Shown one piece after another: positions 33,283 to 41,488 of a stretch of DNA of 56,871 nucleotides. Made by a program: the position numbers and the translations under genes. The notes under the pieces are model-generated. The model searched no databases. It was not told the origin of the DNA and saw nothing but the letters and a program-made list of their open reading frames with translations. The stretch is from Oligoflexales bacterium (lineage in GTDB: Bacteria > Bdellovibrionota_B > Oligoflexia > Oligoflexales > RGVZ01). Location of the stretch: positions 1-56,871 of the forward strand of contig CANFEB010000011.1 of the NCBI GenBank assembly GCA_947445775.1, written 5' to 3'. Numbering within the stretch: the stretch's first letter is position 1; each line of letters starts with the position of its first letter.

Positions 33283-34314
33283 CTACTTTTCCAACGGATC
33301 TTCCAACGGATTTTTCAGCAATTTTTCCAGCTCGCGAATTCGCTTTTCAAGTTCCGGCAGCTTTCGTGCAAGAACCTGCTGCTTACGCCAATCCGCAAGA
33401 GGCACCGCTGGAATACCGGCATACTGTCCGGGGGGAAGATTGCTTTTGGTCATCACCGAAAAGGCTGCGACCACAACCCCCGCCCCAACCTCCACATGGT
33501 TAATAACTCCCGTATGGCCTGCGAGGATGGCTCCCTTGCCCAGGCTGCTCGAACCAGCCATGGCCGACATCCCGCAAATCATGGCCGACTCGCCAACGGT
33601 GCAGTTATGGCCGACGTGAACGTGGCTGTCGAGTTTTGCGCCATTCTTGATTGTCGTGGCATCAAAGGCCGCCCGGTCGATCGTCGAACAAGCGCCAATT
33701 TCAACATCGTCTTCAATCACCACGATGCCAATTTGTGGGACCTTGGCAATACCGCCGGGGCCAGGCGCAAACCCAAATCCGTCTGCACCGATCACAGTTC
33801 CTGCGTGGATCGTGCAATTTCTACCAACCTTACAGCCATGTTCAATGACAACATTGGCGCGGATTTCGGTGCCCTCGCCGATCTCGGCGCCAGGTCCGAT
33901 ATAAGCCCCTGGATAGATCACCACACCGTTGGCGATTTTGGCCGTTGGATCCACATAAGCATGAGGACTTATGGCTTGTGCGGGCTTTGGCGATTCCACC
34001 AAGCGCGATGCCACCACGGCAAAAGCCCAGTAGGGATTCTTGTGAACAAGCAACACACACGGGGCCACAGCCTTGGCAAACGCTGGGCTGACGATGACGG
34101 CCGTGGCGCCAGTTTCCGGCAAGAATTTTTCGTAGGACCCTGAAGTTAAAAAGGAAAGGTCGCCAGCTCCAGCCCGCTGTAATGGAGCTAGCGTTTCGAT
34201 GGTGGAATTAGCGTTCAGCTTGCCGCCTTCTGGAATGACCACCTCGGCGCCAATCCAAGACGCGACCTCGTGGACAGAAACTGGCAAGGAGTTTGGGGGA
34301 TTTTTGGAATTCAT
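33283..34314 (-). CDS. lpxD: UDP-3-O-acylglucosamine N-acyltransferase
   Basis: Third step of lipid A synthesis. 343 residues from ATG 34314 (GGAGG six bases upstream). The N-terminal uridine-binding domain (IETLAPLQRAGAGDLSFLTS; VLLVHKNPYWAFAVVASRLV) precedes a left-handed beta helix of hexapeptide repeats (ISPHAYVDPTAKIANGVVIY, NCTIHAGTVIGADGFGFAPG). The catalytic His region is LDSHVHVGHNCTVGESAMIC. A C-terminal helix ends KNPLEDPLEK. Start overlaps the purB stop as ATGA, so the two are co-translated. Its presence shows the organism makes lipid A. Confidence 0.95.
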   Translation of the reverse strand: MNSKNPPNSLPVSVHEVASWIGAEVVIPEGGKLNANSTIETLAPLQRAGAGDLSFLTSGSYEKFLPETGATAVIVSPAFAKAVAPCVLLVHKNPYWAFAVVASRLVESPKPAQAISPHAYVDPTAKIANGVVIYPGAYIGPGAEIGEGTEIRANVVIEHGCKVGRNCTIHAGTVIGADGFGFAPGPGGIAKVPQIGIVVIEDDVEIGACSTIDRAAFDATTIKNGAKLDSHVHVGHNCTVGESAMICGMSAMAGSSSLGKGAILAGHTGVINHVEVGAGVVVAAFSVMTKSNLPPGQYAGIPAVPLADWRKQQVLARKLPELEKRIRELEKLLKNPLEDPLEK

Positions 34315-35786
34315 GGGGGACCTCCACTCTGACGCTTCTGCCATGCCGCGACAAAAAATCCAGCAAGCTGGGCCGATGCTCCCGTGTAGGTCGCCGGCGT
34401 CAATTGTTTCAAGCGCTGCCAATCATCGGCTTCGAAAACCAATGAGACTTCAGGCATTACCCCAAGGTCGTCAAGCAATTGCAGGTAATCATTGCGCGTC
34501 ATCTGAATGCCACGCGTCGCAGATTTCATCCGGGCATAGGCCCCTTCAACCCCGCGCACCCGCAATAAAGATTGCACGGCCTCGCCGAGAATTTCCCAGT
34601 GCCTGTCCAGGTCGTTGGCCAGAGCGATTTCATTCAATTGCAAGCGGTCGATTCCGGCCTCAATGGCCTTCAATGCGAGGGTCAAATGCCCGAAGGCAAC
34701 CCCGATATTGCGCATCGTCGTCGAGTCGGTCAAATCTCGCTGCAGGCGCGAGACCGTCAACTTGCGGGCAAAGTATTCAAACAAAGATTGCGCGATGCCG
34801 AAATTTCCCTCGGCATTTTCAAAATCAATGGGATTGATCTTGTGCGGCATGGTGCTCGACCCGGTTTCCGTTTCGACGCGTTTGAGGATGCACCAGCCAT
34901 CGGAAATGTACTGCCAGAAATCACGGGAAAGCCCTGTCCCTGCGCTGCACAAGTGGGCACAGGCTGCCGACAAACGGGCAATCCAATCATGAGGCTCAAT
35001 CTGGGTCGTCAGTGGATTGGGGTGAAGGACGCCAAAGGATGCAATGAATTCCGTCGCAACCCGGGGCCAGTCGACTTCGGGCAGGGCAAATGCGTGCGCG
35101 CTGTAGCCGCCCGTTGCCCCATTGAATTTTGCCATGACCGGCACGGCTTCGATGTCATCGATGATGCCAGCGAGGCGGGCACCGAAAACCGCCATTTCCT
35201 TGCCAAAAGTTGTCGGGGTTGCAGGCTGGCCGTGGGTCCGCGCCAGCATCGGTGTCGCAGCGTGATCGCGACTCATCCTTGCAAGGCGATCGACGAGAGA
35301 CGTTGTCAGGGGCAGCAGAACTTCACGACGCACTCGGTCGATCATCAGGGCATAGGAAACGTTGTTGATGTCTTCCGACGTGCAGCCAAAGTGCGTCAGG
35401 GCGATGACCGTAGGTGCTGCCTCCATGGCAAGAAGATTTTCTTGCAAATATAACTCGACAGCCTTTACGTCGTGGTTGGTCACGGCTTCCAGTTCTTTGA
35501 TGCGGGCAACTGCGACCACATCCGGTTTTCCTGAGGCGAGCGCATCCAAGCAGGTTCGCCAACGAGAGGGTCCGTCCAATTGGACGACACCTTGCTTTTT
35601 CAATCGGATCCGGATGGCAGGAATTCCAAGAAGAAAAAGCAGCCAAGCGGCTTCAACCTGGAGGCGAGTTTTAATGAGGGCCGCCTCTGACACCAGCGGG
35701 GCCAGAGCGGAAAGTTTACCCGCGTAACGGCCATCGAGGGGCGATAGGGCGTTCCATTCCGAATTCATGTCACTTGCACTGACCAT
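34311..35786 (-). CDS. purB: Adenylosuccinate lyase
   Basis: Cleaves SAICAR and adenylosuccinate in purine synthesis. 491 residues from ATG 35786, chosen because GGGAG lies seven bases upstream. The sequence after residue 7 (MNSEWNALSPLDGRYAGKLS) matches the long E. coli-type PurB. The superfamily signature GSSTMPHKINPIDFENAEGN is present, with MLARTHGQPATPTTFGKEMA and THFGCTSEDINNVSYALMID. Divergent from purA, which makes its substrate adenylosuccinate, so the two consecutive AMP-branch enzymes share a 177-bp intergenic region. A minus-strand TTGACC-16-TAATGT within it is a possible purB promoter. Confidence 0.96.
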   Translation of the reverse strand: MVSASDMNSEWNALSPLDGRYAGKLSALAPLVSEAALIKTRLQVEAAWLLFLLGIPAIRIRLKKQGVVQLDGPSRWRTCLDALASGKPDVVAVARIKELEAVTNHDVKAVELYLQENLLAMEAAPTVIALTHFGCTSEDINNVSYALMIDRVRREVLLPLTTSLVDRLARMSRDHAATPMLARTHGQPATPTTFGKEMAVFGARLAGIIDDIEAVPVMAKFNGATGGYSAHAFALPEVDWPRVATEFIASFGVLHPNPLTTQIEPHDWIARLSAACAHLCSAGTGLSRDFWQYISDGWCILKRVETETGSSTMPHKINPIDFENAEGNFGIAQSLFEYFARKLTVSRLQRDLTDSTTMRNIGVAFGHLTLALKAIEAGIDRLQLNEIALANDLDRHWEILGEAVQSLLRVRGVEGAYARMKSATRGIQMTRNDYLQLLDDLGVMPEVSLVFEADDWQRLKQLTPATYTGASAQLAGFFVAAWQKRQSGGPP

Positions 35787-35963
35787 TTGCAAACTCCCGG
35801 AATTTCGACGAATTAAACATTACGCTGACCAACGGCCCGGTCAACCGACAAAAAAAGCCCATGACAACACTTGGAAGTCCGGCCATAGAATTAACGAGAA
35901 AAAACGTGAAAGAACCGGATGTGATTGCGGACTGAAATTGCACCCCAACTAGGAGCACACGGC

Positions 35964-37310
35964 ATGACTTCCCCGAGCAAGAAACGGCCACAAGGCGGAA
36001 TCACTATTGTCGTCGGCGCCCAATGGGGGGATGAGGGCAAAGGCAAATGGATCGACTGGATCGCCGGCGGGGCTGACGTCGTGGCCCGCTATCAGGGCGG
36101 CAACAATGCCGGGCACACGCTCTACGTCAAGGGGCAGAAGGTGGTCCTGCACCAGATCCCGAGCGGGATTTTTCACGAAGGCCGAAAGTGCGTCCTGGGA
36201 GCCGGCGTGGTGATCAACCCCGGAGAACTTGTCCGGGAAATGGAAAAGGTCGCGGCCTTTGCCAAAGTAACGCCGGACAACCTGTGGCTGTCGGCCCGGG
36301 CCCATGTCATCACGCCTTGGCACGTTTTTATGGATGGCCGCCGCGAGGCTGTTCGCGAAGCCTCCTCAGGATCAGCCATCGGCACCACCAAGCGCGGCAT
36401 TGGCCCGACTTATTCTGAAAAGACCGCCCGTTCCGGCTTGCGCCTTGGGGACTTCGTCAATCCCGTGGCGCGTCAATCGTGGGTGGCGTCCATGGCCAGT
36501 ACCGTGGAGGGTTTTGCAGCCCATTTGGAATCCGATTTCAATTCCCATGTCTCTGAGTGGGAGGCGTTCGCAAAAGTGGCCGAGCGCCTTGCCCCGTTTG
36601 TTTGCGATGCCGAGGCTCGCGTGCGCCAGTGCGCTGCTGGCGGCAAAAAAATATTAATGGAAGGCGCCCAGGGCACTTTGTTGGACCTCGACCACGGAAC
36701 ATTTCCCTTTGTGACCTCCAGTTCGACGATTGCAGCGGGGGCCTGCGCCAGCCTTGGACTGCCGCCACGGGATGTCACCGGGATCTATGGGATTGCCAAG
36801 GCCTATGTGACCCGTGTTGGCGCGGGGCCCTTTCCTACCGAGCTGATGGACGAGACGGGAAACGCCTTGCGCGAGCGTGGCCAGGAGTTTGGCGCGACCA
36901 CGGGCAGGCCCCGGCGCTGCGGCTGGTTCGATGCTGTGGCGATGCGCTACGCCCAGGACGTCAATGGTTTCGACGGGGTCATCTTGAACAAGTTCGACAT
37001 TCTTTCGGGGATGGATGAACTCAAAATTGCCGTTGCCTACGAGCATCCCGAACTGGGTCGGATTGAGCAGTTTCCCTGGAACGCAGAGGTTTTGGCCGCC
37101 TGCAAACCGGTCTACAGGACGTTCAAGGGCTGGCACGGCGAGCTGCCGAAAAAAGGCGGCATCGAAGCCCTCCCCAAGGAAGCGCGCGACTACATCAAAG
37201 CCATTGAAGAACTGTCTGGAATAAAAGTGGTCGGCGCCGGCACGGGCCCGGGGCGGGACGAAGCCCTATTGGGCAGTGATCTTGAGAGGCTTGTCACTGT
37301 TGACGCGTGA
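35964..37310 (+). CDS. purA: Adenylosuccinate synthetase
   Basis: Joins IMP and aspartate with GTP. 448 residues from ATG 35964 (AGGAG eight bases upstream). Signatures: TIVVGAQWGDEGKGKWIDWI, YQGGNNAGHTLYVKGQKVVL, SGSAIGTTKRGIGPTYSEKT, ILMEGAQGTLLDLDHGTFPF, TTGRPRRCGWFDAVAMRYAQ and the C-terminal VGAGTGPGRDEALLGSDLER. The last 15 codons lie within a 34-bp perfect direct repeat that recurs beyond the following ATPase gene. The stop TGA sits in a 12-bp tandem duplication (37305-37328). The final residues TVDA thus appear rebuilt by the insertion; in the second repeat copy the same frame reads TFNA then TAA. Confidence 0.96.
   Translation: MTSPSKKRPQGGITIVVGAQWGDEGKGKWIDWIAGGADVVARYQGGNNAGHTLYVKGQKVVLHQIPSGIFHEGRKCVLGAGVVINPGELVREMEKVAAFAKVTPDNLWLSARAHVITPWHVFMDGRREAVREASSGSAIGTTKRGIGPTYSEKTARSGLRLGDFVNPVARQSWVASMASTVEGFAAHLESDFNSHVSEWEAFAKVAERLAPFVCDAEARVRQCAAGGKKILMEGAQGTLLDLDHGTFPFVTSSSTIAAGACASLGLPPRDVTGIYGIAKAYVTRVGAGPFPTELMDETGNALRERGQEFGATTGRPRRCGWFDAVAMRYAQDVNGFDGVILNKFDILSGMDELKIAVAYEHPELGRIEQFPWNAEVLAACKPVYRTFKGWHGELPKKGGIEALPKEARDYIKAIEELSGIKVVGAGTGPGRDEALLGSDLERLVTVDA
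37265..37308 (+). repeat. Left direct repeat flanking the ATPase insertion (purA 3' end)
   Basis: CCTATTGGGCAGTGATCTTG continuing to GTCACT at 37298 is identical over 34 bp to 38545-38578. Identity resumes as ACGCGT after three mismatches (41 of 44). Here it encodes the PurA end ALLGSDLERLVTVDA. Confidence 0.95.
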
Positions 37311-37328
37311 CATTTAGCGTGACATTTA
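37305..37328 (+). repeat. 12-bp tandem duplication across the purA stop
   Basis: GCGTGACATTTA occurs twice in immediate tandem. The first copy contains the purA TGA stop. It marks the left junction of the presumed insertion. Confidence 0.9.
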
Positions 37329-37348
37329 TAAGCGACTAAAAGCATAAA

Positions 37349-37385
37349 TTGACAACGATTCAAAATTAGCTGATAATTTTGAATC
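37349..37385 (+). promoter_or_regulatory. Sigma-70 promoter embedded in a 29-bp inverted repeat before the ATPase
   Basis: TTGACA (37349-37354), 17-base spacer, GATAAT (37372-37377). Overlapping it, GATTCAAAATTA (37357-37368), loop GCTGA, TAATTTTGAATC (37374-37385) is a perfect 12-bp inverted repeat ending at the base before ATG 37386. A start site about seven bases after the -10 would make the mRNA leaderless. The palindrome could be an operator for autoregulation, or a hairpin tied to insertion. Confidence 0.75.
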
Positions 37386-38540
37386 ATGTATCCAAGAAGT
37401 CTTAACACCTCAAAATCAAATAGCTTTTTCATTTTTGGTGCCCGTGGCACCGGGAAAACAACCTATTTGCGTGAAACCTTCACCGAGGTGGACGCTTATC
37501 GAATCGATCTTTTGGATCAGTCTGTCCTGGCCGAACTCGACGCGCGCCCCGAGAGGTTGGCAGGCATCGTCGCGCGCCAAAAAAAGCCGTGGATTATCGT
37601 TGATGAGATTCAGAAAGTCCCAGCGCTTTTGGATGAGGTCCATCGCCTGATTGAATCGGAACAACAAAAGTTTGTTTTAACCGGTTCGAGCGCCCGAAAA
37701 CTCAAAAGAAATGCTGCCAATCTTTTGGCGGGAAGAGCCTTCGTTTTTAAATTATTCCCTCTCACCCACCAGGAGCTTGGGGATCGTTTTGAATTGGATG
37801 AGGTTTTATCTTACGGAAGCCTACCCAAAGTATTTTCGTTTACTACGCATCGCGACAAGGTTTTATTTCTAAAATCCTACGCGGACACCTATCTAAAAGA
37901 AGAAATTTTAATCGAACAATTGATCCGCAAGTTACCTCCCTTCAGGAAGTTTTTGGAACTGTCCGCGCGTCAGGACACCGAAGTAACAAGCTTTACCAAC
38001 ATCGCGCGGGACATCCTTGTCGATCCAAAAATCGTGTCCAATTATTATTCAATCCTCGAAGAAACCCTGCTCGGCTTCACCCTCGAGCCCTACGACACTT
38101 CTGTCCGGAAACGACAGAAAAAAACGCCGAAGTTTTATTGGTTTGATACCGGCGTGCGACGTGCATTGGCCGGGACGGTGGATGATCCCGCTCGCCCGCA
38201 GTCCTTTGAATATGGCTCGTTATTTGAATCGTTTGTTGTCAATGAATTTCATCGGATGCTCACTTATGCCGAAAGAGGTTTTCGGCTTTCGTTTCTAAGA
38301 ATCGATGAAAAAAACGAGATCGACTTGATCATTGAGCGTCAGGGAAAACCGACCTATATCATCGAGATTAAAAGCACAGACCGCGCCCACGAAGGGCATC
38401 TTGAATCCCTGCGTAAGCTTGGCCCTTCCATAAAAAATTCGACGCCCATGTTGATTTCCAGAGACCCCATAAAAAAGATCATCGATGGCGTGCACTGCCT
38501 GCCATGGCAGGATGCCATCCAGGAAATACTGGACACATGA
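37386..38540 (+). CDS. DUF4143-family AAA ATPase, intact, flanked by direct repeats
   Basis: 384 residues. Walker A is GARGTGKT (18-25) in SFFIFGARGTGKTTYLRET. Walker B is KKPWIIVDEIQKVPALLDEV (about 71-90). Sensor-like VLTGSSARKLKRNAANLLAG follows. The DUF4143 half has LKEEILIEQLIRKLPPFRKF, FTNIARDILVDPKIVSNYYS, TPKFYWFDTGVRRALAG, then EIDLIIERQGKPTYIIEIKS, a PD-(D/E)xK nuclease-like E-D-ExK pattern. The function of these ATPases is unsettled. The gene has its own promoter, lacks a Shine-Dalgarno, and sits between copies of the purA 3' end, so it behaves like a mobile cassette without an integrase. Two other relatives are in the window, one broken. Confidence 0.9.
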   Translation: MYPRSLNTSKSNSFFIFGARGTGKTTYLRETFTEVDAYRIDLLDQSVLAELDARPERLAGIVARQKKPWIIVDEIQKVPALLDEVHRLIESEQQKFVLTGSSARKLKRNAANLLAGRAFVFKLFPLTHQELGDRFELDEVLSYGSLPKVFSFTTHRDKVLFLKSYADTYLKEEILIEQLIRKLPPFRKFLELSARQDTEVTSFTNIARDILVDPKIVSNYYSILEETLLGFTLEPYDTSVRKRQKKTPKFYWFDTGVRRALAGTVDDPARPQSFEYGSLFESFVVNEFHRMLTYAERGFRLSFLRIDEKNEIDLIIERQGKPTYIIEIKSTDRAHEGHLESLRKLGPSIKNSTPMLISRDPIKKIIDGVHCLPWQDAIQEILDT

Positions 38541-38544
38541 TTGT

Positions 38545-38588
38545 CCTATTGGGCAGTGATCTTGAGAGGCTTGTCACTTTCAACGCGT
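38545..38588 (+). repeat. Right direct repeat flanking the ATPase insertion
   Basis: Same 34-bp core as 37265-37298, beginning five bases after the ATPase stop. On the minus strand it encodes the end of the 38546-38986 protein (RVESDKPLKITAQ). On the plus strand it still reads as a PurA end (LLGSDLERLVTFNA, TAA). Confidence 0.95.
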
Positions 38589-38986
38589 AATTTGACTTCG
38601 CCCTGCTGCGGACTTTTTTTGCCCTGGGCGATCTGAGGCATGACCGACAGATTGCTCAGGCGCTGAAAACTATAGAGAAACGGCGTTCCGACAGAGACTT
38701 TCACGGTCTTGGATAGTTTTTTGCGTTTGTGTTCCACAATGGCCACGTCGAGATCTTGGGGGGAGCCGCCACCGCGATTCACCGGCACCATGCTCAGGGT
38801 CTGAGGCAAATCTGTGGCCGACAAAAGCACATGACGAGAAAGAGAAATGATTGCCACGGCTCGGGCCGGGATGGTGACGTCACTTCCGGCCGGAAGGCGG
38901 TCCACCGCAAATTCATCGGCTGCGGCCAAGGCTGGCGATGAACCCAGCAAGGCCGCAAGTAAGTATAGCGCGCAAAAATTTTTCAT
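38546..38986 (-). CDS. Secreted protein of unknown function downstream of mraY
   Basis: A 146-residue protein with signal peptide MKNFCALYLLAALLGSSPALA. The mature part is beta-rich and basic: DRLPAGSDVTIPARAVAIIS, NRGGGSPQDLDVAIVEHKRK, LSKTVKVSVGTPFLYSFQRL. No family recognised. Its ATG overlaps the stop of mraY (TAATG), so it is the last gene of a recA-mraY transcript. Its final 14 codons lie in the direct repeat shared with the purA 3' end. This implies that before the ATPase insertion the gene overlapped purA convergently by about 40 bases. Confidence 0.75.
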   Translation of the reverse strand: MKNFCALYLLAALLGSSPALAAADEFAVDRLPAGSDVTIPARAVAIISLSRHVLLSATDLPQTLSMVPVNRGGGSPQDLDVAIVEHKRKKLSKTVKVSVGTPFLYSFQRLSNLSVMPQIAQGKKSPQQGEVKLRVESDKPLKITAQ

Positions 38987-40038
38987 TAGCGGACCTTCAC
39001 CATTAAAACGAGCAGGATTATGGAAAGCATAGCCTGCACAAGGGTAAAGCGCACGAGGACTTGCGGATTGGACCAGCCCCGCTTGTGGCGGAAATGATCG
39101 TGCAATGGAAAGCGAATATTCTTGAAAATGGCGATTTTTGTGAATCGCAAAAGTGCAACTTTTACAAGTCCCGTGCCGCCATTGACGAGCAGGACTGCGG
39201 AGACCACGAAGACTACAAAGGGATTGCCACTGACGATGACGAGAACGCCAAGAAGAAATCCCAGGGCACGAGATCCAGCATCACCCATCAACATTTGACT
39301 CGGGTGGGCGTTATACCAGAGATAACCCGCAAGGCAGCCGACCATCGAAAAAGCCATTATGGCCCACGAGGCCCCGTCGGGAATATGAGGCAACAGCAAA
39401 TACTCGGAAATTTTTTCATGACCGAGGACGAAATACAGCAGGCCACCGATTGCAATAAAAGCAAAGCTGACGAGTGTGCCGGAAAGCCCGTCGACACCGT
39501 CCGTGCAATTGGTGGCATTGATCGTCGTCCACAATAAAACGGCTGCCAAAGGAATGAAAATCACCGGAGCAAGGGTCAGCGTCATTTTGGTGAAGGGCAA
39601 CCAGATAACGACTGGCTTCAACTGGGAGAGGATCGCAGCCGCCGCAACCGAAATGATCAAATCAATGAGGCCTTTTTTATATTCGCCCCACGACAATTTT
39701 GAACGGTCATCGGCAAATCCAAACCAGCAGGCCGCCCCCGTCAGTGCTAAAATCCCGTACGCCTGAAATGACGGCGGCAGAACCAGCAACTGAACCAGCA
39801 GAAATATGGTGATAAAAATGACGCCGGCTCCGGTTGGCTTGCCCTGGGCAGCACCGGAATCATGAGCATAGGCTCGTCCGCGATCACGCGGCAGAATTTG
39901 AAACGCAAGTTTCGGCAGCAAAATCCAAGTCAGGATCCCGCAAAGGATGATGCCCACCCCCCCGAGAAAGGAATAGGACGTCAGAAGGCGGAACGGACCG
40001 TATACACCATGCAACCAGTGTCCGAGCGCGTACAGCAA
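38986..40038 (-). CDS. mraY: Phospho-N-acetylmuramoyl-pentapeptide-transferase
   Basis: Makes lipid I from UDP-MurNAc-pentapeptide and undecaprenyl phosphate at the inner membrane. 350 residues, about ten membrane segments. Motifs: AAQGKPTGAGVIFITIFLL, CWFGFADDRSKLSWGEYKKG (Asp-Asp), TTINATNCTDGVDGLSGTL (NxxNxTDG), YNAHPSQMLMGDAGSRALGF and RFPLHDHFRHKRGWSNPQVL. The last motif is LHDHF..KRGW rather than the usual HHHFELKGW, so this is a divergent branch. TTG start at 40038 with AGGAGG eight bases upstream. It lies outside any mur/fts cluster, directly after recA; a second copy in the cell wall cluster is possible. Confidence 0.9.
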   Translation of the reverse strand: MLYALGHWLHGVYGPFRLLTSYSFLGGVGIILCGILTWILLPKLAFQILPRDRGRAYAHDSGAAQGKPTGAGVIFITIFLLVQLLVLPPSFQAYGILALTGAACWFGFADDRSKLSWGEYKKGLIDLIISVAAAAILSQLKPVVIWLPFTKMTLTLAPVIFIPLAAVLLWTTINATNCTDGVDGLSGTLVSFAFIAIGGLLYFVLGHEKISEYLLLPHIPDGASWAIMAFSMVGCLAGYLWYNAHPSQMLMGDAGSRALGFLLGVLVIVSGNPFVVFVVSAVLLVNGGTGLVKVALLRFTKIAIFKNIRFPLHDHFRHKRGWSNPQVLVRFTLVQAMLSIILLVLMVKVR

Positions 40039-40058
40039 TCTGACGTCCTCCTAAAAAA

Positions 40059-41195
40059 TCAGGCTTTCGTGCTGGCCCCGCCAACACCATTACGTTTGAC
40101 GCCGGCAGCTTCTTTAGCTGCAGCAGCGGTCGCCTTGGTCGCAGCCGATGCTTCAGCTTTGGCTTCCGCCTCAACGCCATGGCGCTTGATACCGTGCGCC
40201 GTCAGGACTTCCAGTTCGATCTTGTTCAGCAACTCAGGGCGCTCACCAAGATACTCCTTGGCGTTTTCCCGGCCTTGACCGAGGCGTTCTTCCTTGTAGG
40301 AGAACCAGGTCCCGCTCTTGGCAATAATTTCCTTTGCCACAGCCAGATCCAAAACATCGCCCGTGCGAGAAATCCCCTTGCCGAACATAATATCGAACTC
40401 AGCCTGGCGGAATGGCGCCGCAACCTTGTTCTTTACCACCTTAACACGAGTTCGGTTCCCAATAACCTCTTCCTCGGAAGCCTTGATCGCCGCGATGCGG
40501 CGGATGTCCAACCGGATACTTGAGTAGAACTTGAGGGCGTTGCCGCCAGTCGTGGTCTCCGGGCTGCCGAACATCACACCAATTTTCATGCGAATCTGAT
40601 TAATAAAGATGACCGTGCACTTGGACCGGGCAACGCTCCCCGTCAATTTACGCAAAGCCTGGGACATCAGGCGGGCCTGGAGGCCCACATGGTGGTCGCC
40701 CATTTCGCCTTCAATCTCAGCCTTCGGAGTCAGGGCGGCGACGGAGTCGACCACGATCACTTCGACCGCACCGCTACGCACCAGCATGTCGACGATTTCG
40801 AGGGCTTGTTCACCGGTATCCGGCTGCGAAACAAGGAGCTCCTCCAGGTTGACACCGATGCGCTTGGCATAGCTGGTATCCAGGGCATGCTCGGCATCGA
40901 CAAAAGCTGCCGTGCCGCCGTTGCGCTGGGCTTCCGCAACAATATGGAGTGTCAGTGTGGTCTTGCCACTGGATTCCGGGCCGTAGATTTCAATGATGCG
41001 CCCGCGCGGAATGCCGCCAACACCAAGGGCCACGTCCAGCGACAGTGAGCCGGTCGAGATGACTTCAATTTGATCAGCTTCTCGGCCATCCTTGCCCATG
41101 CGCATGATCGCACCCTTACCGAACTGCTTTTCGATCGCGCTCACGGCTTGCTCGATGGCCTTACCTTTACTTAATTCACCGGTCGTATTCTGCAT
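40059..41195 (-). CDS. recA: RecA recombinase
   Basis: DNA strand-exchange and SOS co-protease. 378 residues from ATG 41195 (AGGGAG seven bases upstream). Signatures: [35 protein letters not shown] (Walker A), [20 protein letters not shown] (Walker B), [42 protein letters not shown]-terminal extension of about 40 Ala/Lys-rich residues ([20 protein letters not shown]) follows the core, longer than in E. coli. Three 14-bp direct repeats lie just upstream. mraY begins 21 bases after its stop. Confidence 0.98.
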   Translation of the reverse strand: MQNTTGELSKGKAIEQAVSAIEKQFGKGAIMRMGKDGREADQIEVISTGSLSLDVALGVGGIPRGRIIEIYGPESSGKTTLTLHIVAEAQRNGGTAAFVDAEHALDTSYAKRIGVNLEELLVSQPDTGEQALEIVDMLVRSGAVEVIVVDSVAALTPKAEIEGEMGDHHVGLQARLMSQALRKLTGSVARSKCTVIFINQIRMKIGVMFGSPETTTGGNALKFYSSIRLDIRRIAAIKASEEEVIGNRTRVKVVKNKVAAPFRQAEFDIMFGKGISRTGDVLDLAVAKEIIAKSGTWFSYKEERLGQGRENAKEYLGERPELLNKIELEVLTAHGIKRHGVEAEAKAEASAATKATAAAAKEAAGVKRNGVGGASTKA

Positions 41196-41217
41196 TTTGG
41201 TACTCCCTGAAGTCATT

Positions 41218-41259
41218 CACTGATCTCATAACACTGATGTCATAACACTGATGTCGTAC
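41218..41259 (-). promoter_or_regulatory. Three tandem 14-bp repeats upstream of recA
   Basis: Plus-strand units CACTGATCTCATAA, CACTGATGTCATAA, CACTGATGTCGTAC, contiguous with period 14. They end 23 bases before the recA start codon. I find no classical LexA box. They may be a regulatory array or a slippage product. Confidence 0.6.
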
Positions 41260-41488
41260 GCTGATTAAATTCATGATTCACAAACACTGAGTTGTCTTAA
41301 CGCTTTTGCCCACATGGCGGCCAGTGGCATTGAATGTCCGCCGGTCCCCTCGCAACCACCCTTAGCGGCACCCCACAGAAAACGAAGGGTGATACAATGA
41401 TGACCATGGGATTTGAAAAATCACCGACGGATATATAAAAAAACACGAAAGCCTATTTCAGGGATCGCCCACGGGAAAAATCTTGTCA

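Noticed and set aside
41217-41300. LexA/SOS box upstream of recA
   Set aside because: I could not find GAAC-N4-GTTC, CTGT-N8-ACAG or GTTC-N7-GTTC patterns; only the 14-bp repeats are evident.
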